Of a stretch of DNA of 28,771 nucleotides, positions 1 through 8,102 are shown in pieces. Source of the stretch: DASWUD01 sp036401755 (GTDB lineage: Bacteria > Pseudomonadota > Gammaproteobacteria > Thiohalomonadales > Thiohalomonadaceae); NCBI GenBank assembly GCA_036401755.1, contig DASWUD010000070.1:1-28771 (forward strand), written 5' to 3'. A program made the position numbers and the translations under genes. The notes below the pieces were generated by a model, which had not been told where the DNA came from, made no database searches, and worked only from the letters and a program-made list of their open reading frames with translations. Positions within the stretch are counted from its first letter, which is position 1; every line of letters begins with the position of its first letter.

Positions 1-768
1 GGTCAACTCTCCTGGCAGGTGCTGCTGGTGGGCAGCTTGGGCATTGCGCTGGCGGCTGCCTCCGCCGCCGCCTTCAACCATGTGGCCGACCGCCGTATCG
101 ACGCTGTCATGGCGCGCACCCGTCAGCGGCCGCTACCCAGCGGCACCATCGCGGTCTCTGCCGCGTTTGCCTTTGCCACGCTGCTGGGGGTGGATGCGCT
201 GCTGCTGCTCTGGTTCGCGGTCAACCCGCTGACCGCGCTGCTCACTTTCTTTACACTGATTGGCTATGCCGTGGTCTACACCCGCTACCTGAAGTGGCTC
301 GGCCCGCAGAACATCGTGCTGGGCGGCGCCTCCGGTGCGGCCCCGGCACTGCTCGGCTGGTGCGCGGTGACGGGCACACTGTCGTGGCCAGCCTTCGCCC
401 TGTTCCTGATCATCTTCGTCTGGACCCCGCCGCACTTCTGGGCGCTCGCCATCGCGCGTCGTGATGAATACGCCCAAGCCGGCGTGCCGATGCTGCCGGT
501 CACCCACGGGGTGGCGCACACCAAGCGCACCATCCTGCGCTATACCCTGGCACTGCTGCCGGTGAGCCTGTTGCCTGGCGCACTGCAGCTGAGCGGTTTG
601 CCCTACCTGCTCGGTGCTGCGCTGCTCGGTGTGGTGTTCATCGTGCGTGCCATACGGCTGTTGCACAGCGATAGTGATCGCGATGCGCTGAGGTTGTTCC
701 GCTACTCCATTACCTATCTCAGCGCACTCTTCGTGCTGCTGCTGGTGGACCATTTCATGGTGTTATGA
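1..768 (+). CDS. cyoE: protoheme IX farnesyltransferase (haem O synthase), 5' end cut by window edge
   Basis: Inner-membrane UbiA-superfamily prenyltransferase that attaches farnesyl to haem B, giving haem O for haem-copper terminal oxidases. The frame is open to base 1 (it reads GQLSWQ before the first in-window GTG at 19), so the true start lies upstream. About 255 of the usual 290-300 residues are present. Family motifs seen are the Asp-rich first motif NHVADRRIDAVMARTRQRPL, the loop YTRYLKWLGPQNIVLGG, FVWTPPHFWALAI, and EYAQAGVPMLPV, with hydrophobic helices between them. UbiA is excluded because the TPPHFW and GVPMLPV blocks are specific to CyoE/CtaB. The stop overlaps the convergent sco gene by 14 bases. 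A cytochrome oxidase operon probably lies just left of the window; that is inference. Confidence 0.95.
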   Translation, partial: GQLSWQVLLVGSLGIALAAASAAAFNHVADRRIDAVMARTRQRPLPSGTIAVSAAFAFATLLGVDALLLLWFAVNPLTALLTFFTLIGYAVVYTRYLKWLGPQNIVLGGASGAAPALLGWCAVTGTLSWPAFALFLIIFVWTPPHFWALAIARRDEYAQAGVPMLPVTHGVAHTKRTILRYTLALLPVSLLPGALQLSGLPYLLGAALLGVVFIVRAIRLLHSDSDRDALRLFRYSITYLSALFVLLLVDHFMVL

Positions 769-1333
769 GCAGCTGGCGCAGATCCTGGGCAATCGCGGCG
801 GCGCCGAGCCTCTCTTCCAGCAACAACCTGGTGTGGCCGCGAGCGTCGAAGACGAAGATCGCGCTGCTGTGATAGACCTGATAGGCACCGTCGGCACCCG
901 GCGCGCCATAGCCGTAGGCGACCCGGTAGCGCTTGGCCAACGCCTGCAACTGCGCCTCGCTGCCACTCAAGCCGACCAACTGCGGTGAGAAGTGGCGGCT
1001 GTGGTGGCGCAACACCTCGGGGGTGTCGCGGCGCGGATCGACCGAGACGAACAGAATGCGCACCCGATCGGCCTCGTTGCCCAGACTGTGCACGGCATGC
1101 GCCAGCGTGGTCAGCGTGGTGGGGCAGACATCGTCACAGTGCGCGTAGCCGAAGTAGAGCAGTACCACCTTGCCGGCGTAATCCGCTGCAGTGATCTGGC
1201 GATCGTTACCATCGTGCAGGGTGAAGGCGAGGTCCGGCATCAGAGTGTGCAGGTTGCGGCCGTGCCACGTCGTCGTCTCACTGCCGCAGCCGGACAAGAG
1301 GAGCAGCAGCGCGATCAGGTGAGCTCGCGACAT
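755..1333 (-). CDS. sco: SCO1/SenC copper-delivery lipoprotein
   Basis: Thioredoxin-fold copper chaperone that delivers copper to, or reduces, the CuA site of cytochrome oxidase, acting from the periplasmic face of the inner membrane. The ATG at 1333 gives 192 residues. It is preceded by GGGAGG with 6-base spacing, and a signal-peptidase-II lipobox (LSGC, Cys16) follows a short hydrophobic stretch. The copper ligands are visible: CxxxC at Cys66/Cys70 in FGYAHCDDVCP, and His155 in the YHSSAIFVFD block. FVSVDPRRDTPEVL is also family-typical. The frame is open well upstream of this Met, but that extension is only antisense-type translation of ctaG. The gene overlaps the 3' end of ctaG by 19 bases (likely translational coupling) and converges on cyoE. 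Confidence 0.93.
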   Translation of the reverse strand: MSRAHLIALLLLLSGCGSETTTWHGRNLHTLMPDLAFTLHDGNDRQITAADYAGKVVLLYFGYAHCDDVCPTTLTTLAHAVHSLGNEADRVRILFVSVDPRRDTPEVLRHHSRHFSPQLVGLSGSEAQLQALAKRYRVAYGYGAPGADGAYQVYHSSAIFVFDARGHTRLLLEERLGAAAIAQDLRQLLITP

Positions 1334-2163
1334 CTCGCGCCTCCCGCCGTTGCCAACCCCTGTTCGCGCAACCAGCGTTGCAGTAGCAGCAGTGCTCCGG
1401 CAACGCTCATCATCGCCGCGGGGATCCAGGTGATGAGACCACCGAGCTGTTGATCGACATGCGCACTCAGCGGCCATACCCGGCCACACACGGCATAGAC
1501 CTCGAACAGCTCCTGCCCGCTCAGGGCGATGGCGGCGCCGATGACGATCTGCGGGATCATCACCAGAAACAGCAGCAGGATGCGGCCGCCGAAGTGGTAC
1601 GCGGCGCTGCTGCCTTCCCGGCGCATGTTGAACACCATCCACCAGAACAGCAGACCATCGATCGCCATCCCCCAGTTCATCGCGTTGTAGAGCGGCAGGT
1701 TGAGCATGGCGATGAAGTGCAGGTCGGGGATGAGCCAGAAATAGATGAGACCGAAGAACAGCACGCCGGCCATCACCGGTTGCTGGATGAGCGTCATGGT
1801 GCTGTGCAGCAGGCGGCTGTGCAGTAGCGGGTCGATGAGATGCTTGCGCAGGAGGGGCGGGGCACCCGCTCGCAACCGCTCGCCCGGCTGTGCCAGCACG
1901 ATGAGCAGTGGCGCCAGGTGGTGCAGGAGCAGATGTTGCAGGCGGTGCAGAAAGAACATGTGCTGGGCGTAGAAGTCGTAGTGCGTCTGCAATACGCCAT
2001 AGATGAGCAGCAGCCCCACCCAGAACAGTGTGGCACGATACAGGGCGCGCTCCACACGCCGCCCGCGATGATAGAACCAGGCTGCGCCGGCGCACGTCAC
2101 CAGTACCGCAGGTGAGAATTCATCGGGTGCCAGAAATGCGAGTGTCTTGGCCAGCAGCTCCAT
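1315..2163 (-). CDS. ctaG: caa3-type cytochrome c oxidase assembly factor CtaG (multi-pass membrane protein)
   Basis: Polytopic inner-membrane protein of the caa3_CtaG family (unrelated in fold to Cox11), needed in Bacillus for an active caa3 oxidase and thought to help copper insertion. 282 residues from the ATG at 2163, with about seven hydrophobic helices and a His-rich block (HYDFYAQHMFFLHRLQHLLL) typical of the family. A GTG at 2172 is also in frame, but an AAGGTG Shine-Dalgarno lies directly before it and 7-8 bases before the ATG, so the ATG is preferred. It is first of a two-gene unit with sco, on the strand opposite cyoE. The exact metal role is inferred from family and neighbours. 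Confidence 0.88.
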   Translation of the reverse strand: MELLAKTLAFLAPDEFSPAVLVTCAGAAWFYHRGRRVERALYRATLFWVGLLLIYGVLQTHYDFYAQHMFFLHRLQHLLLHHLAPLLIVLAQPGERLRAGAPPLLRKHLIDPLLHSRLLHSTMTLIQQPVMAGVLFFGLIYFWLIPDLHFIAMLNLPLYNAMNWGMAIDGLLFWWMVFNMRREGSSAAYHFGGRILLLFLVMIPQIVIGAAIALSGQELFEVYAVCGRVWPLSAHVDQQLGGLITWIPAAMMSVAGALLLLQRWLREQGLATAGGARCRELT

Positions 2164-2500
2164 GGGCCACACCTTTTGCCGATATCCCCTTCAGCATAGC
2201 CCGCCGGTGGTAATCAATAATTATTCTGTTGTTTCATAAAGGTTGTTCGCGGCAGGCAGCAATTAGACGACTTCTCGCTTATGGCGCAGAGAGTATCAAA
2301 CATTAGGTGTGCAACTGACTTTGGCAACGTAGACATGGAACGGCTTCGTTTCTCTTCCTTGTAGAACTGCAGGGCGTCTTCTATATCTCTTTGCTTACTG
2401 TGACACCTTTCCTTTACGGTAATCAAAGTACTCAAGGCAATGATTTAAGATGGACGGGAAGAGATGCATCTCGTCTTTTTATACCCAACGGAGAGCGCAG
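2164..2500. other. divergent intergenic region between ctaG and the molybdenum hydroxylase operon
   Basis: About 337 bases, more AT-rich than the flanks, which must hold the promoters of both divergent units. A 73-codon minus-strand frame (2214-2435) begins with TTG, has no Shine-Dalgarno and resembles nothing known, so it is not called. The only distinct element is a perfect 12-base palindrome at 2461-2472. No convincing -35/-10 pair was found by eye. Confidence 0.5.
2461..2472. promoter_or_regulatory. perfect 12-bp palindrome in leader of the molybdenum hydroxylase operon
   Basis: GAGATGCATCTC reads the same on both strands and ends 28 bases before the ATG of the 2Fe-2S subunit. It could be an operator half-site arrangement for a dimeric regulator. 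Function is inferred from symmetry and position only. Confidence 0.3.
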
Positions 2501-2959
2501 ATGATTCAGCTCAATGTGAATGGTAAGCCATACCAGGTCGATGTGGCGGAGGATATGCCGCTGTTGTGGGTGCTGCGCGATACCCTGCAGATGACGGGTA
2601 CCAAATTTGGCTGTGGCAAAGGGCTTTGCGGAGCCTGTACCGTGCATCTGGATGGCGACTTGATTCGCTCCTGTCAAACCCCGGTTTCTGCTGCCGTCGG
2701 GAAAAAGATCTCCACCATCGAAGCGGTCGATAGCGATCGTATCGGCAGGGCCGTACAGGAGGCCTGGCGCAAACTGGAGGTGGTGCAGTGCGGCTACTGC
2801 CAGTCCGGTCAGATGATGAGTGCCGTGGCACTGCTCAACCACAACCGCAAGCCAACCGATGCCGATATCGACAAGGCCATGTCCGGCAACATCTGCCGCT
2901 GTGCCACCTATGTGCGTATTCGCGCCGCCATCCACGCAGCCGCCAAGGCGCTGGCTTAG
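2501..2959 (+). CDS. iorA: molybdenum hydroxylase 2Fe-2S subunit (isoquinoline 1-oxidoreductase alpha / CoxS family)
   Basis: Small electron-transfer subunit of a xanthine-dehydrogenase-family molybdenum hydroxylase. The ATG at 2501 has GGAG 7 bases upstream; an in-frame ATG at 2450 adds 17 residues with no family match and no Shine-Dalgarno. 152 residues. The N-terminal plant-type 2Fe-2S cluster uses Cys38, Cys43, Cys46 and Cys58 (GCGKGLCGACTVHLDG). The C-terminal helical 2Fe-2S domain uses Cys97, Cys100, Cys132 and Cys134 (QCGYCQSGQMM, GNICRCATY). There is no signal peptide, so it presumably crosses with the Tat-tagged large subunit downstream. The stop is 10 bases before that gene. The IorA name reflects closest domain layout; the substrate cannot be read from sequence. 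Confidence 0.9.
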   Translation: MIQLNVNGKPYQVDVAEDMPLLWVLRDTLQMTGTKFGCGKGLCGACTVHLDGDLIRSCQTPVSAAVGKKISTIEAVDSDRIGRAVQEAWRKLEVVQCGYCQSGQMMSAVALLNHNRKPTDADIDKAMSGNICRCATYVRIRAAIHAAAKALA

Positions 2960-2969
2960 GAGTGCAATC

Positions 2970-5174
2970 ATGAACGACCCCGCCATCGCGAATCTCAGTC
3001 GCCGCCGTTTCCTGCAAGCGGGGGCTGCGCTGACTATCGGCTTCTATCTGCCGGCGTTCGCCACTTCTGCGGCGGAGCCTGGCAAGGCTGGTAAATTCGC
3101 TGCCGCATCAGACACCTTTGTCCCTAATGCCTTTTTGCGTATCGGCGAAGACAACAGTGTGACCATCATCTCCAAGCATCTGGAGATGGGGCAGGGTACC
3201 TACACGGGTCTGGCAACCATTCTCGCAGATGAGCTGGATGCGGACTGGAATCTGGTGCGTGTCGAAGGCGCGCCTGCCGATGCCAGCCGCTACAACAACC
3301 TGATCTGGGGACGGGCCCAGGGAACAGGCGGCAGCACGGCGATCGCCAACTCGTGGGAGCAGTTACGCACGGCGGGTGCCACAGGACGGGCCATGCTGGT
3401 GGCTGCAGCTTCGCAGCGGTGGAAGGTGAGTGCCGCTGAACTACAGGTGCGTGACAATGTGGTCAGCCATTCTGGGAGTGGTCGCAGTGCCACCTTTGGT
3501 GAACTGGCTGCCGATGCTGCCAAAGAACCCGTACCGGCTGTAGTCAAACTCAAGGACCCGAAGGATTTCCGGTTGATCGGCAAGGAGTCCAAACGCAAGG
3601 ACAGCTTTGCCAAGACCAACGGCACGGCCCAATTCACCCAGGATGTGCACTTGCCCGGCATGCTGGTAGCTGTGGTCGCACACCCGCCGCGCTTCGGGGC
3701 TACCGTCAAATCGTTCGACGCCAGTCGCGCCAAGGCGGTGCAGGGGGTTGTCGATGTGGTGCAGATCCCGCAGGGTGTGGCGGTGCTTGCACACGATACC
3801 TGGAGTGCCAAGAAAGGGCGTGATGCACTCGCGGTGACCTGGGATGAGAGCAATGCCTTCAAACTGGGCAGCGAGGAGATCTTCACACGCTACAGAGAAA
3901 TGGCGAAAACTCCCGGTATTCCTGTCACTCATCCAGGCAATACTGATGAGGCCTTTGCCCAAGCGGCCAAAGTATTGCGCGCCAGTTACGAATTCCCCTA
4001 CCTGGCCCACGCGCCGATGGAACCGCTGAATTGCGTCATCAAACTCGATGCGGATGGTTGTGAGGTCTGGAACGGCGAGCAGATGCACACGGGTGATCAG
4101 TTCAGTCTGGCGAATCTGTTCGGCATCAAGCCCGATCACGTGAAGATCAACATGCTCTATGCCGGTGGCAGTTTCGGGCGGCGTGCCTCCAAAGATTCGG
4201 ATTACGTGCTGGAAGTGGCGCAGATCGTCAAGGCCATCAAGGGCAGGGCACCGGTCAAGCTGGTATGGATGCGCGAAGATGATATGCGTGCTGGCTACTA
4301 TCGGCCGCTCTTCTATCCCCAATTGGAGGCGGCCATCGACAGCAATAACAAATTGATCGGTTGGCGGCATCGGCTGGTCGGTCAATCCATCGCCATGGGT
4401 TCGCCCATGGAGCAGATGCTGGTGAAAGATGGCATCGACCGTGTATCGGTCGAAGGTGCTGACAATCTGCCCTATGCCATTCCCAACATGATGGTTGATC
4501 TGCATACCCCGACGGAGATCCGTGTACCGGTATTGTGGTGGCGCTCGGTGGGTTCTACCCACACCGCCTTTTCCACCGAGACATTCATCGACGAAGTTGC
4601 GACTGCGACCGGCAAGGACCCGGTGGCGCTGCGCCTGGAGCTGCTCACCGAGGAGCCGCGCCACGTCGGCGTGCTCAAACTGGCAACGGAAAAGGCGGGC
4701 TGGGGAAAGCCCCTCAAGCAGGCGTCCGGTGTGCGGCGCGGCCGCGGTGTGGCGGTACACAAATCCTTCAATACCTATGTGGCACAGGTGGCTGAAGTCA
4801 GTATCAAAAATGATGGTGCGTTGAAGGTGGACCGTATTGTTGCTGCAGTGGATTGTGGCACGGCGGTCAACCCCGATGTGATTCGTGCCCAGATGGAAGG
4901 GGCCATCGGCTTTGCGCTCAGTGCCGCACTACATGGCGAGATCACGCTGAAGGAGGGGCGCGTCGAACAGAGCAATTTCGATGGCTACCCACCAATACGC
5001 ATCAATGAAATGCCGATGGTGGAGGTCCACATCGTCCCCTCAACGGCGGCCCCGACCGGTATCGGCGAACCGGGGGTGCCCCCGCTGGCGCCGGCGGTCG
5101 CCAACGCCATCGCAGCCGCTACCGGCAAGCGCCTCTATCGCATGCCCTTCAACACAGCAGAGTTGGCGAGCTGA
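2970..5174 (+). CDS. iorB: molybdenum hydroxylase molybdopterin-binding large subunit, Tat-exported (IorB type)
   Basis: Catalytic subunit carrying the molybdopterin cytosine dinucleotide cofactor, hydroxylating an N-heterocycle or aldehyde. ATG at 2970, AGGAG 7 bases upstream, 734 residues. A twin-arginine signal (S-R-R-R-F-L-Q, residues 10-16) followed by a hydrophobic segment shows folded export through Tat. Family blocks: EMGQGTYTGLATILADELDA, APMEPLNC, GGSFGRRASKDSDYV, VLWWRSVGSTHTAF, and the C-terminal GIGEPGVPPLAPAV, in which Glu700 is the expected catalytic base. No FAD-subunit gene is present, as in isoquinoline/nicotinate-type two-subunit enzymes that pass electrons to a cytochrome or quinone. 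The stop overlaps the XdhC-family start (TGATG). Substrate unknown. Confidence 0.9.
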   Translation: MNDPAIANLSRRRFLQAGAALTIGFYLPAFATSAAEPGKAGKFAAASDTFVPNAFLRIGEDNSVTIISKHLEMGQGTYTGLATILADELDADWNLVRVEGAPADASRYNNLIWGRAQGTGGSTAIANSWEQLRTAGATGRAMLVAAASQRWKVSAAELQVRDNVVSHSGSGRSATFGELAADAAKEPVPAVVKLKDPKDFRLIGKESKRKDSFAKTNGTAQFTQDVHLPGMLVAVVAHPPRFGATVKSFDASRAKAVQGVVDVVQIPQGVAVLAHDTWSAKKGRDALAVTWDESNAFKLGSEEIFTRYREMAKTPGIPVTHPGNTDEAFAQAAKVLRASYEFPYLAHAPMEPLNCVIKLDADGCEVWNGEQMHTGDQFSLANLFGIKPDHVKINMLYAGGSFGRRASKDSDYVLEVAQIVKAIKGRAPVKLVWMREDDMRAGYYRPLFYPQLEAAIDSNNKLIGWRHRLVGQSIAMGSPMEQMLVKDGIDRVSVEGADNLPYAIPNMMVDLHTPTEIRVPVLWWRSVGSTHTAFSTETFIDEVATATGKDPVALRLELLTEEPRHVGVLKLATEKAGWGKPLKQASGVRRGRGVAVHKSFNTYVAQVAEVSIKNDGALKVDRIVAAVDCGTAVNPDVIRAQMEGAIGFALSAALHGEITLKEGRVEQSNFDGYPPIRINEMPMVEVHIVPSTAAPTGIGEPGVPPLAPAVANAIAAATGKRLYRMPFNTAELAS

Positions 5175-6190
5175 TGGACAATCAGGACAAGCAGGTGCTC
5201 GATGCCGTGCGTCGCTGGGGCGCGCAGGGGCACCACTTCATCCTGACCACCGTGGCACGCACCTGGGGTTCGGCGCCACGTCCACCTGGTGCCTGGATGG
5301 CGTTGCGCGACGATGGTCTGGTGCAGGGTTCGGTATCGGGTGGCTGTATCGAAGCCGATCTGATCGAAAGGACATTGCGCGGCGATTTTGCCGACACGCG
5401 GCCTTTTGTTGTGAAGTATGGTGTTACCCAGGAGGAGGCCAGCTACTACGGCCTGCCGTGCGGCGGCATGATGGAGCTGGTGATCGAGCCATCGCCCGAT
5501 CTCTATTTACTGTCATTGATGAGCGAGCACATCGTCGCAGGAAATCTGGTGCGGCGCAGTGTGGAGATTGGCCAGCCGGGGATCACCCTGGCGCCTGCTT
5601 CACCGGCCGATCGCTTTGGCTGGGATGGGCGCGTGCTGACCACGGTGCACGGTCCTGCATGGCGGTTGCTTATCATCGGTGCCGGACAGATCTCCACCTA
5701 TCTGGCGCAGATGGCGTGTGCACTCGACTATCAGGTATTCGTCTGCGATCCACGCAGTGAATATGCCGATGCCTGGAGTGTGCCGGGCACGACGCTGGTG
5801 GCGGGCATGCCGGACGATGCGGTGATCACGCTCGGCCTCGATCCACACAGCGCGGTGGTCGCGCTCACCCACGACCCCAAGCTCGATGATATGGTACTGC
5901 TCGATGCATTGAAGTCACCCGCGTTCTATGTGGGTGCGCTGGGCTCGCGCCTCAACAACGAACGCCGCCGTGAGCGGCTGTTGCGCCATTTCGACCTGAC
6001 GCCGGAGCAGATCGCGCGACTGCACGGTCCGGTCGGCCTGCCCATAGGGAGTCACACCCCGCCGGAGATCGCCGTTTCCATCTTGGCCGAGCTGACTGCT
6101 GTCAAGAACGGGGTGGCGGCGAAGGGCGCCAGTCAGCAGATAACAGACATGACTCGGGCACGCTGCACTTCTGCTGAGGCGGTACCGTGA
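5174..6190 (+). CDS. XdhC/CoxI family molybdenum-cofactor insertion protein
   Basis: XdhC proteins bind molybdenum cofactor, promote its sulfuration and insert it into xanthine-dehydrogenase-family enzymes in the cytoplasm. 338 residues. An N-terminal XdhC/CoxI domain (roughly 10-105) contains TTVARTWGSAPRPPGAWMA and GSVSGGCIEADL with Cys58; Cys96 lies in YYGLPCGGMMEL. A C-terminal Rossmann domain (roughly 160-310) has GAGQIS at 169-174, YVGALGSRLNNERR and GLPIGSHTPPEIAVSI. The start ATG shares one base with the stop of the large-subunit gene, and the end overlaps the next gene in a GTGA, so all four genes are probably one transcript. The context assigns it as the dedicated chaperone of the upstream hydroxylase. 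Confidence 0.9.
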   Translation: MDNQDKQVLDAVRRWGAQGHHFILTTVARTWGSAPRPPGAWMALRDDGLVQGSVSGGCIEADLIERTLRGDFADTRPFVVKYGVTQEEASYYGLPCGGMMELVIEPSPDLYLLSLMSEHIVAGNLVRRSVEIGQPGITLAPASPADRFGWDGRVLTTVHGPAWRLLIIGAGQISTYLAQMACALDYQVFVCDPRSEYADAWSVPGTTLVAGMPDDAVITLGLDPHSAVVALTHDPKLDDMVLLDALKSPAFYVGALGSRLNNERRRERLLRHFDLTPEQIARLHGPVGLPIGSHTPPEIAVSILAELTAVKNGVAAKGASQQITDMTRARCTSAEAVP

Positions 6191-6777
6191 CCGGCGAGAT
6201 CGTCGGCATTCTTCTTGCGGCCGGGCAGGGCAGCCGTTTCGGCAGCGACAAACTGCGCCATCCGCTGCCGGACGGCACGCCGATGGCGCTCGCCGCCGCA
6301 CTCAATCTTCTGCCCGCCGTCGATAGAGTGATTGCGGTGGTGCGCCCCGGTAGCCCTCGGCTGGCAACGCTGCTTGCCGCAGCGGGCTGCGAGACGGTGA
6401 TTGCCGCGGCGGCACAGGGCGGAATGGGCCACACTCTCGCCGCCGGTGTGCGTGCCAGCGCCGCAGCTGCCGGGTGGGTGGTGACGCTGGCCGACATGCC
6501 GTTTATTGCCCCTGACAGCCATCTCATGGTGGCAACGCGCTTGCGTAGCGGCGCGAGTCTGCTGGCTTGTGAATTCAACGGGCGACGAGGCCATCCGGTG
6601 GGCTTTGCCCGGGAGTGGTTCTCTCAGCTGGTGGCGCTCCGGGGTGACCACGGCGGCAAACCGATTCTGAGCGCGCATCGGCAGGCGCTGATGCTCTGTC
6701 CTGTCGATGATCCCGGTGTGGTGTGGGACATCGATCGGCCCGAAGATTTGAAAGCGGCAGTCTTCGGGGCGTTTTAA
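6187..6777 (+). CDS. mocA: MocA-like molybdenum cofactor nucleotidyltransferase
   Basis: GT-A-fold nucleotidyltransferase predicted to convert molybdopterin-Mo plus CTP to molybdopterin cytosine dinucleotide, the form used by xanthine-oxidase-family enzymes. GTG start at 6187 inside the GTGA overlap with the XdhC gene; 196 residues, the usual length. Visible motifs are LAAGQGSRFGSDK (residues 10-22, nucleotide-binding loop), LADMPFI (101-107, metal-binding Asp), NGRRGHPVGF (131-140) and GDHGGKPIL. MobA (GTP-specific) has the same fold; the preference for CTP is inferred from the hydroxylase operon. The C-terminal VDDPGVVWDIDRPEDL is typical of the family. Confidence 0.87.
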   Translation: MTGEIVGILLAAGQGSRFGSDKLRHPLPDGTPMALAAALNLLPAVDRVIAVVRPGSPRLATLLAAAGCETVIAAAAQGGMGHTLAAGVRASAAAAGWVVTLADMPFIAPDSHLMVATRLRSGASLLACEFNGRRGHPVGFAREWFSQLVALRGDHGGKPILSAHRQALMLCPVDDPGVVWDIDRPEDLKAAVFGAF

Positions 6778-6806
6778 CAAGCACCTACTGACTCTGGACA
6801 GCACAC

Positions 6807-6812
6807 TATAAT
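6807..6812 (+). promoter_or_regulatory. candidate -10 element (TATAAT)
   Basis: A consensus TATAAT lies about 65 bases before the preferred start of the next gene and 30 bases after the molybdenum operon. No good -35 hexamer sits 16-18 bases upstream, so this is a weak promoter call. Confidence 0.3.
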
Positions 6813-6876
6813 CCGGAACTGGCCAACTACTCTGGGCGAGGCCACAATGAGAGGGGCCTCCTACGTTGGAGCTCTT

Positions 6877-7995
6877 ATGTCACGCCCCTCACGCCTCCTG
6901 CTCGCCCTGCTGCTGGCCGGCGCACTCACTCTCGCCGCGGGCGTTCACGGCATGGAGTTGCCCACCGATCCGCATGATGCCTATCTGGCGGGAGCACTGA
7001 CCACCTGGCTGGAGCAAAGTCTGGGGTGGTCTCCCGGCAGCTACCGGCTGAGGGTGCAGGACGGCCTGGTGAGCATCACGCTGCCAGAAGGTGATAGCGA
7101 GCGACGCGCCACGTTGGAGAGGTCCGCACCGCCCATCGAAGGTATCGAAGGGATCAATATCATCTTCGGCGATACGGCACCGCCGATGTCGAGTGCGCGC
7201 CAGCAGGTCTACAGCGTTCTTGGGCTGGTGCCCGACACCATTCCCTTTCCCACCGGTGATATCTTCTGGCCGCTGCTGGCTGATCCCAAGCAGCCAGAGT
7301 TTTCGGTGAGTGCGCGCCGTTACAAGATCGAAGCGCAATACTTCACCACTGCCGCCGTGGTCTATGGCGAAACCTTTGGCCTTTATCGCCGGGCCGGCGA
7401 GCGCCCCGAGGAGGGGTTGCAGATCAGTCTGGCTGGCGGGTTGTTTGCCCAGTTCGATCTCGGCGCCCCCTCGTGGGATCTGGTCAACGCCGACTACACC
7501 ATCGGCATTCCCGTGACCTATCGCAACGGCGACCACTCGATGCGCTTGCGTCTCTATCATCAAAGCTCCCATTTGGGGGATGAGTTTCTGCTGCGTGTCA
7601 ATCCGGAACGGGTCAATCTCAGTTTCGAATCGCTCGAATTCATCTACTCATACGATTTCTACCGGTTGCGGCTCTACAGCGGTGGTGAGTATATGGTCCA
7701 CCGCGATCCGGGTGACCTCAAGCCGCTCAGTTTCCACGGCGGCAGCGAATATCGCGGCCGCAACGTCCTGTGGAACGGCGGGCGCTGGCTGGCGGCGGTC
7801 GACATCAAGAGCTGGGAGCAGCACGATTGGACCCCCGATATCAGTGTCGCTATCGGTCCCGAGTTCGGCCCACCCCAGCCAGGCCGGCGCCGCATGCGCG
7901 TGGTGCTGGAGGGGTTTCGCGGCCACAATCCCCATGGCCAGTTTTACGATTCACGCATCTACTATGCAGGTCTTGGCATCTATCTGGGCTTTTGA
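6877..7995 (+). CDS. secreted DUF1207-like protein with BON-like N-terminal segment
   Basis: Function unknown. From the ATG at 6877 (GGAG 5 bases upstream) the product is 372 residues with a clear signal peptide (Arg-containing n-region, long Leu/Ala core, likely cleavage after VHG). The ATG at 6847, also with a fair GAGG, would add ten residues in front of the signal and cannot be excluded. After the signal, about 60 residues resemble a BON-type fold (VQDGLVSITLPEG ... IEGIEGINIIF). The rest matches the DUF1207 pattern FPTGDIFWPLLADPKQPEFS and is rich in alternating aromatic beta strands, ending in aromatic-terminal YAGLGIYLGF, which suggests an outer-membrane barrel. It sits alone between the molybdenum operon and the zinc-ribbon gene. 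Confidence 0.7.
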   Translation: MSRPSRLLLALLLAGALTLAAGVHGMELPTDPHDAYLAGALTTWLEQSLGWSPGSYRLRVQDGLVSITLPEGDSERRATLERSAPPIEGIEGINIIFGDTAPPMSSARQQVYSVLGLVPDTIPFPTGDIFWPLLADPKQPEFSVSARRYKIEAQYFTTAAVVYGETFGLYRRAGERPEEGLQISLAGGLFAQFDLGAPSWDLVNADYTIGIPVTYRNGDHSMRLRLYHQSSHLGDEFLLRVNPERVNLSFESLEFIYSYDFYRLRLYSGGEYMVHRDPGDLKPLSFHGGSEYRGRNVLWNGGRWLAAVDIKSWEQHDWTPDISVAIGPEFGPPQPGRRRMRVVLEGFRGHNPHGQFYDSRIYYAGLGIYLGF

Positions 7996-8102
7996 CTCCC
8001 CCCGAAACTGTGGCGAAAAATACCAAAAATCCTTACAGATTAACCCCCCACGGGGATGTTAGATTCGCTCAAGTAACGCAAGGAACTGATTGGAGCGAGA
8101 AC

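Noticed and set aside
1334..2095. N-terminal extension of sco on the minus strand
   Set aside because: Its translation is an out-of-frame reading of ctaG, rich in Arg/Ala/His without motifs; the lipoprotein start at 1333 has its own Shine-Dalgarno.
2214..2435. 73-codon minus-strand frame between ctaG and iorA
   Set aside because: TTG start, no Shine-Dalgarno, composition like non-coding sequence and no recognisable family.
3441..4760. 439-codon minus-strand open frame
   Set aside because: It lies wholly inside the molybdopterin subunit gene, which has full family motifs in the plus frame; no ribosome site or recognisable domain.
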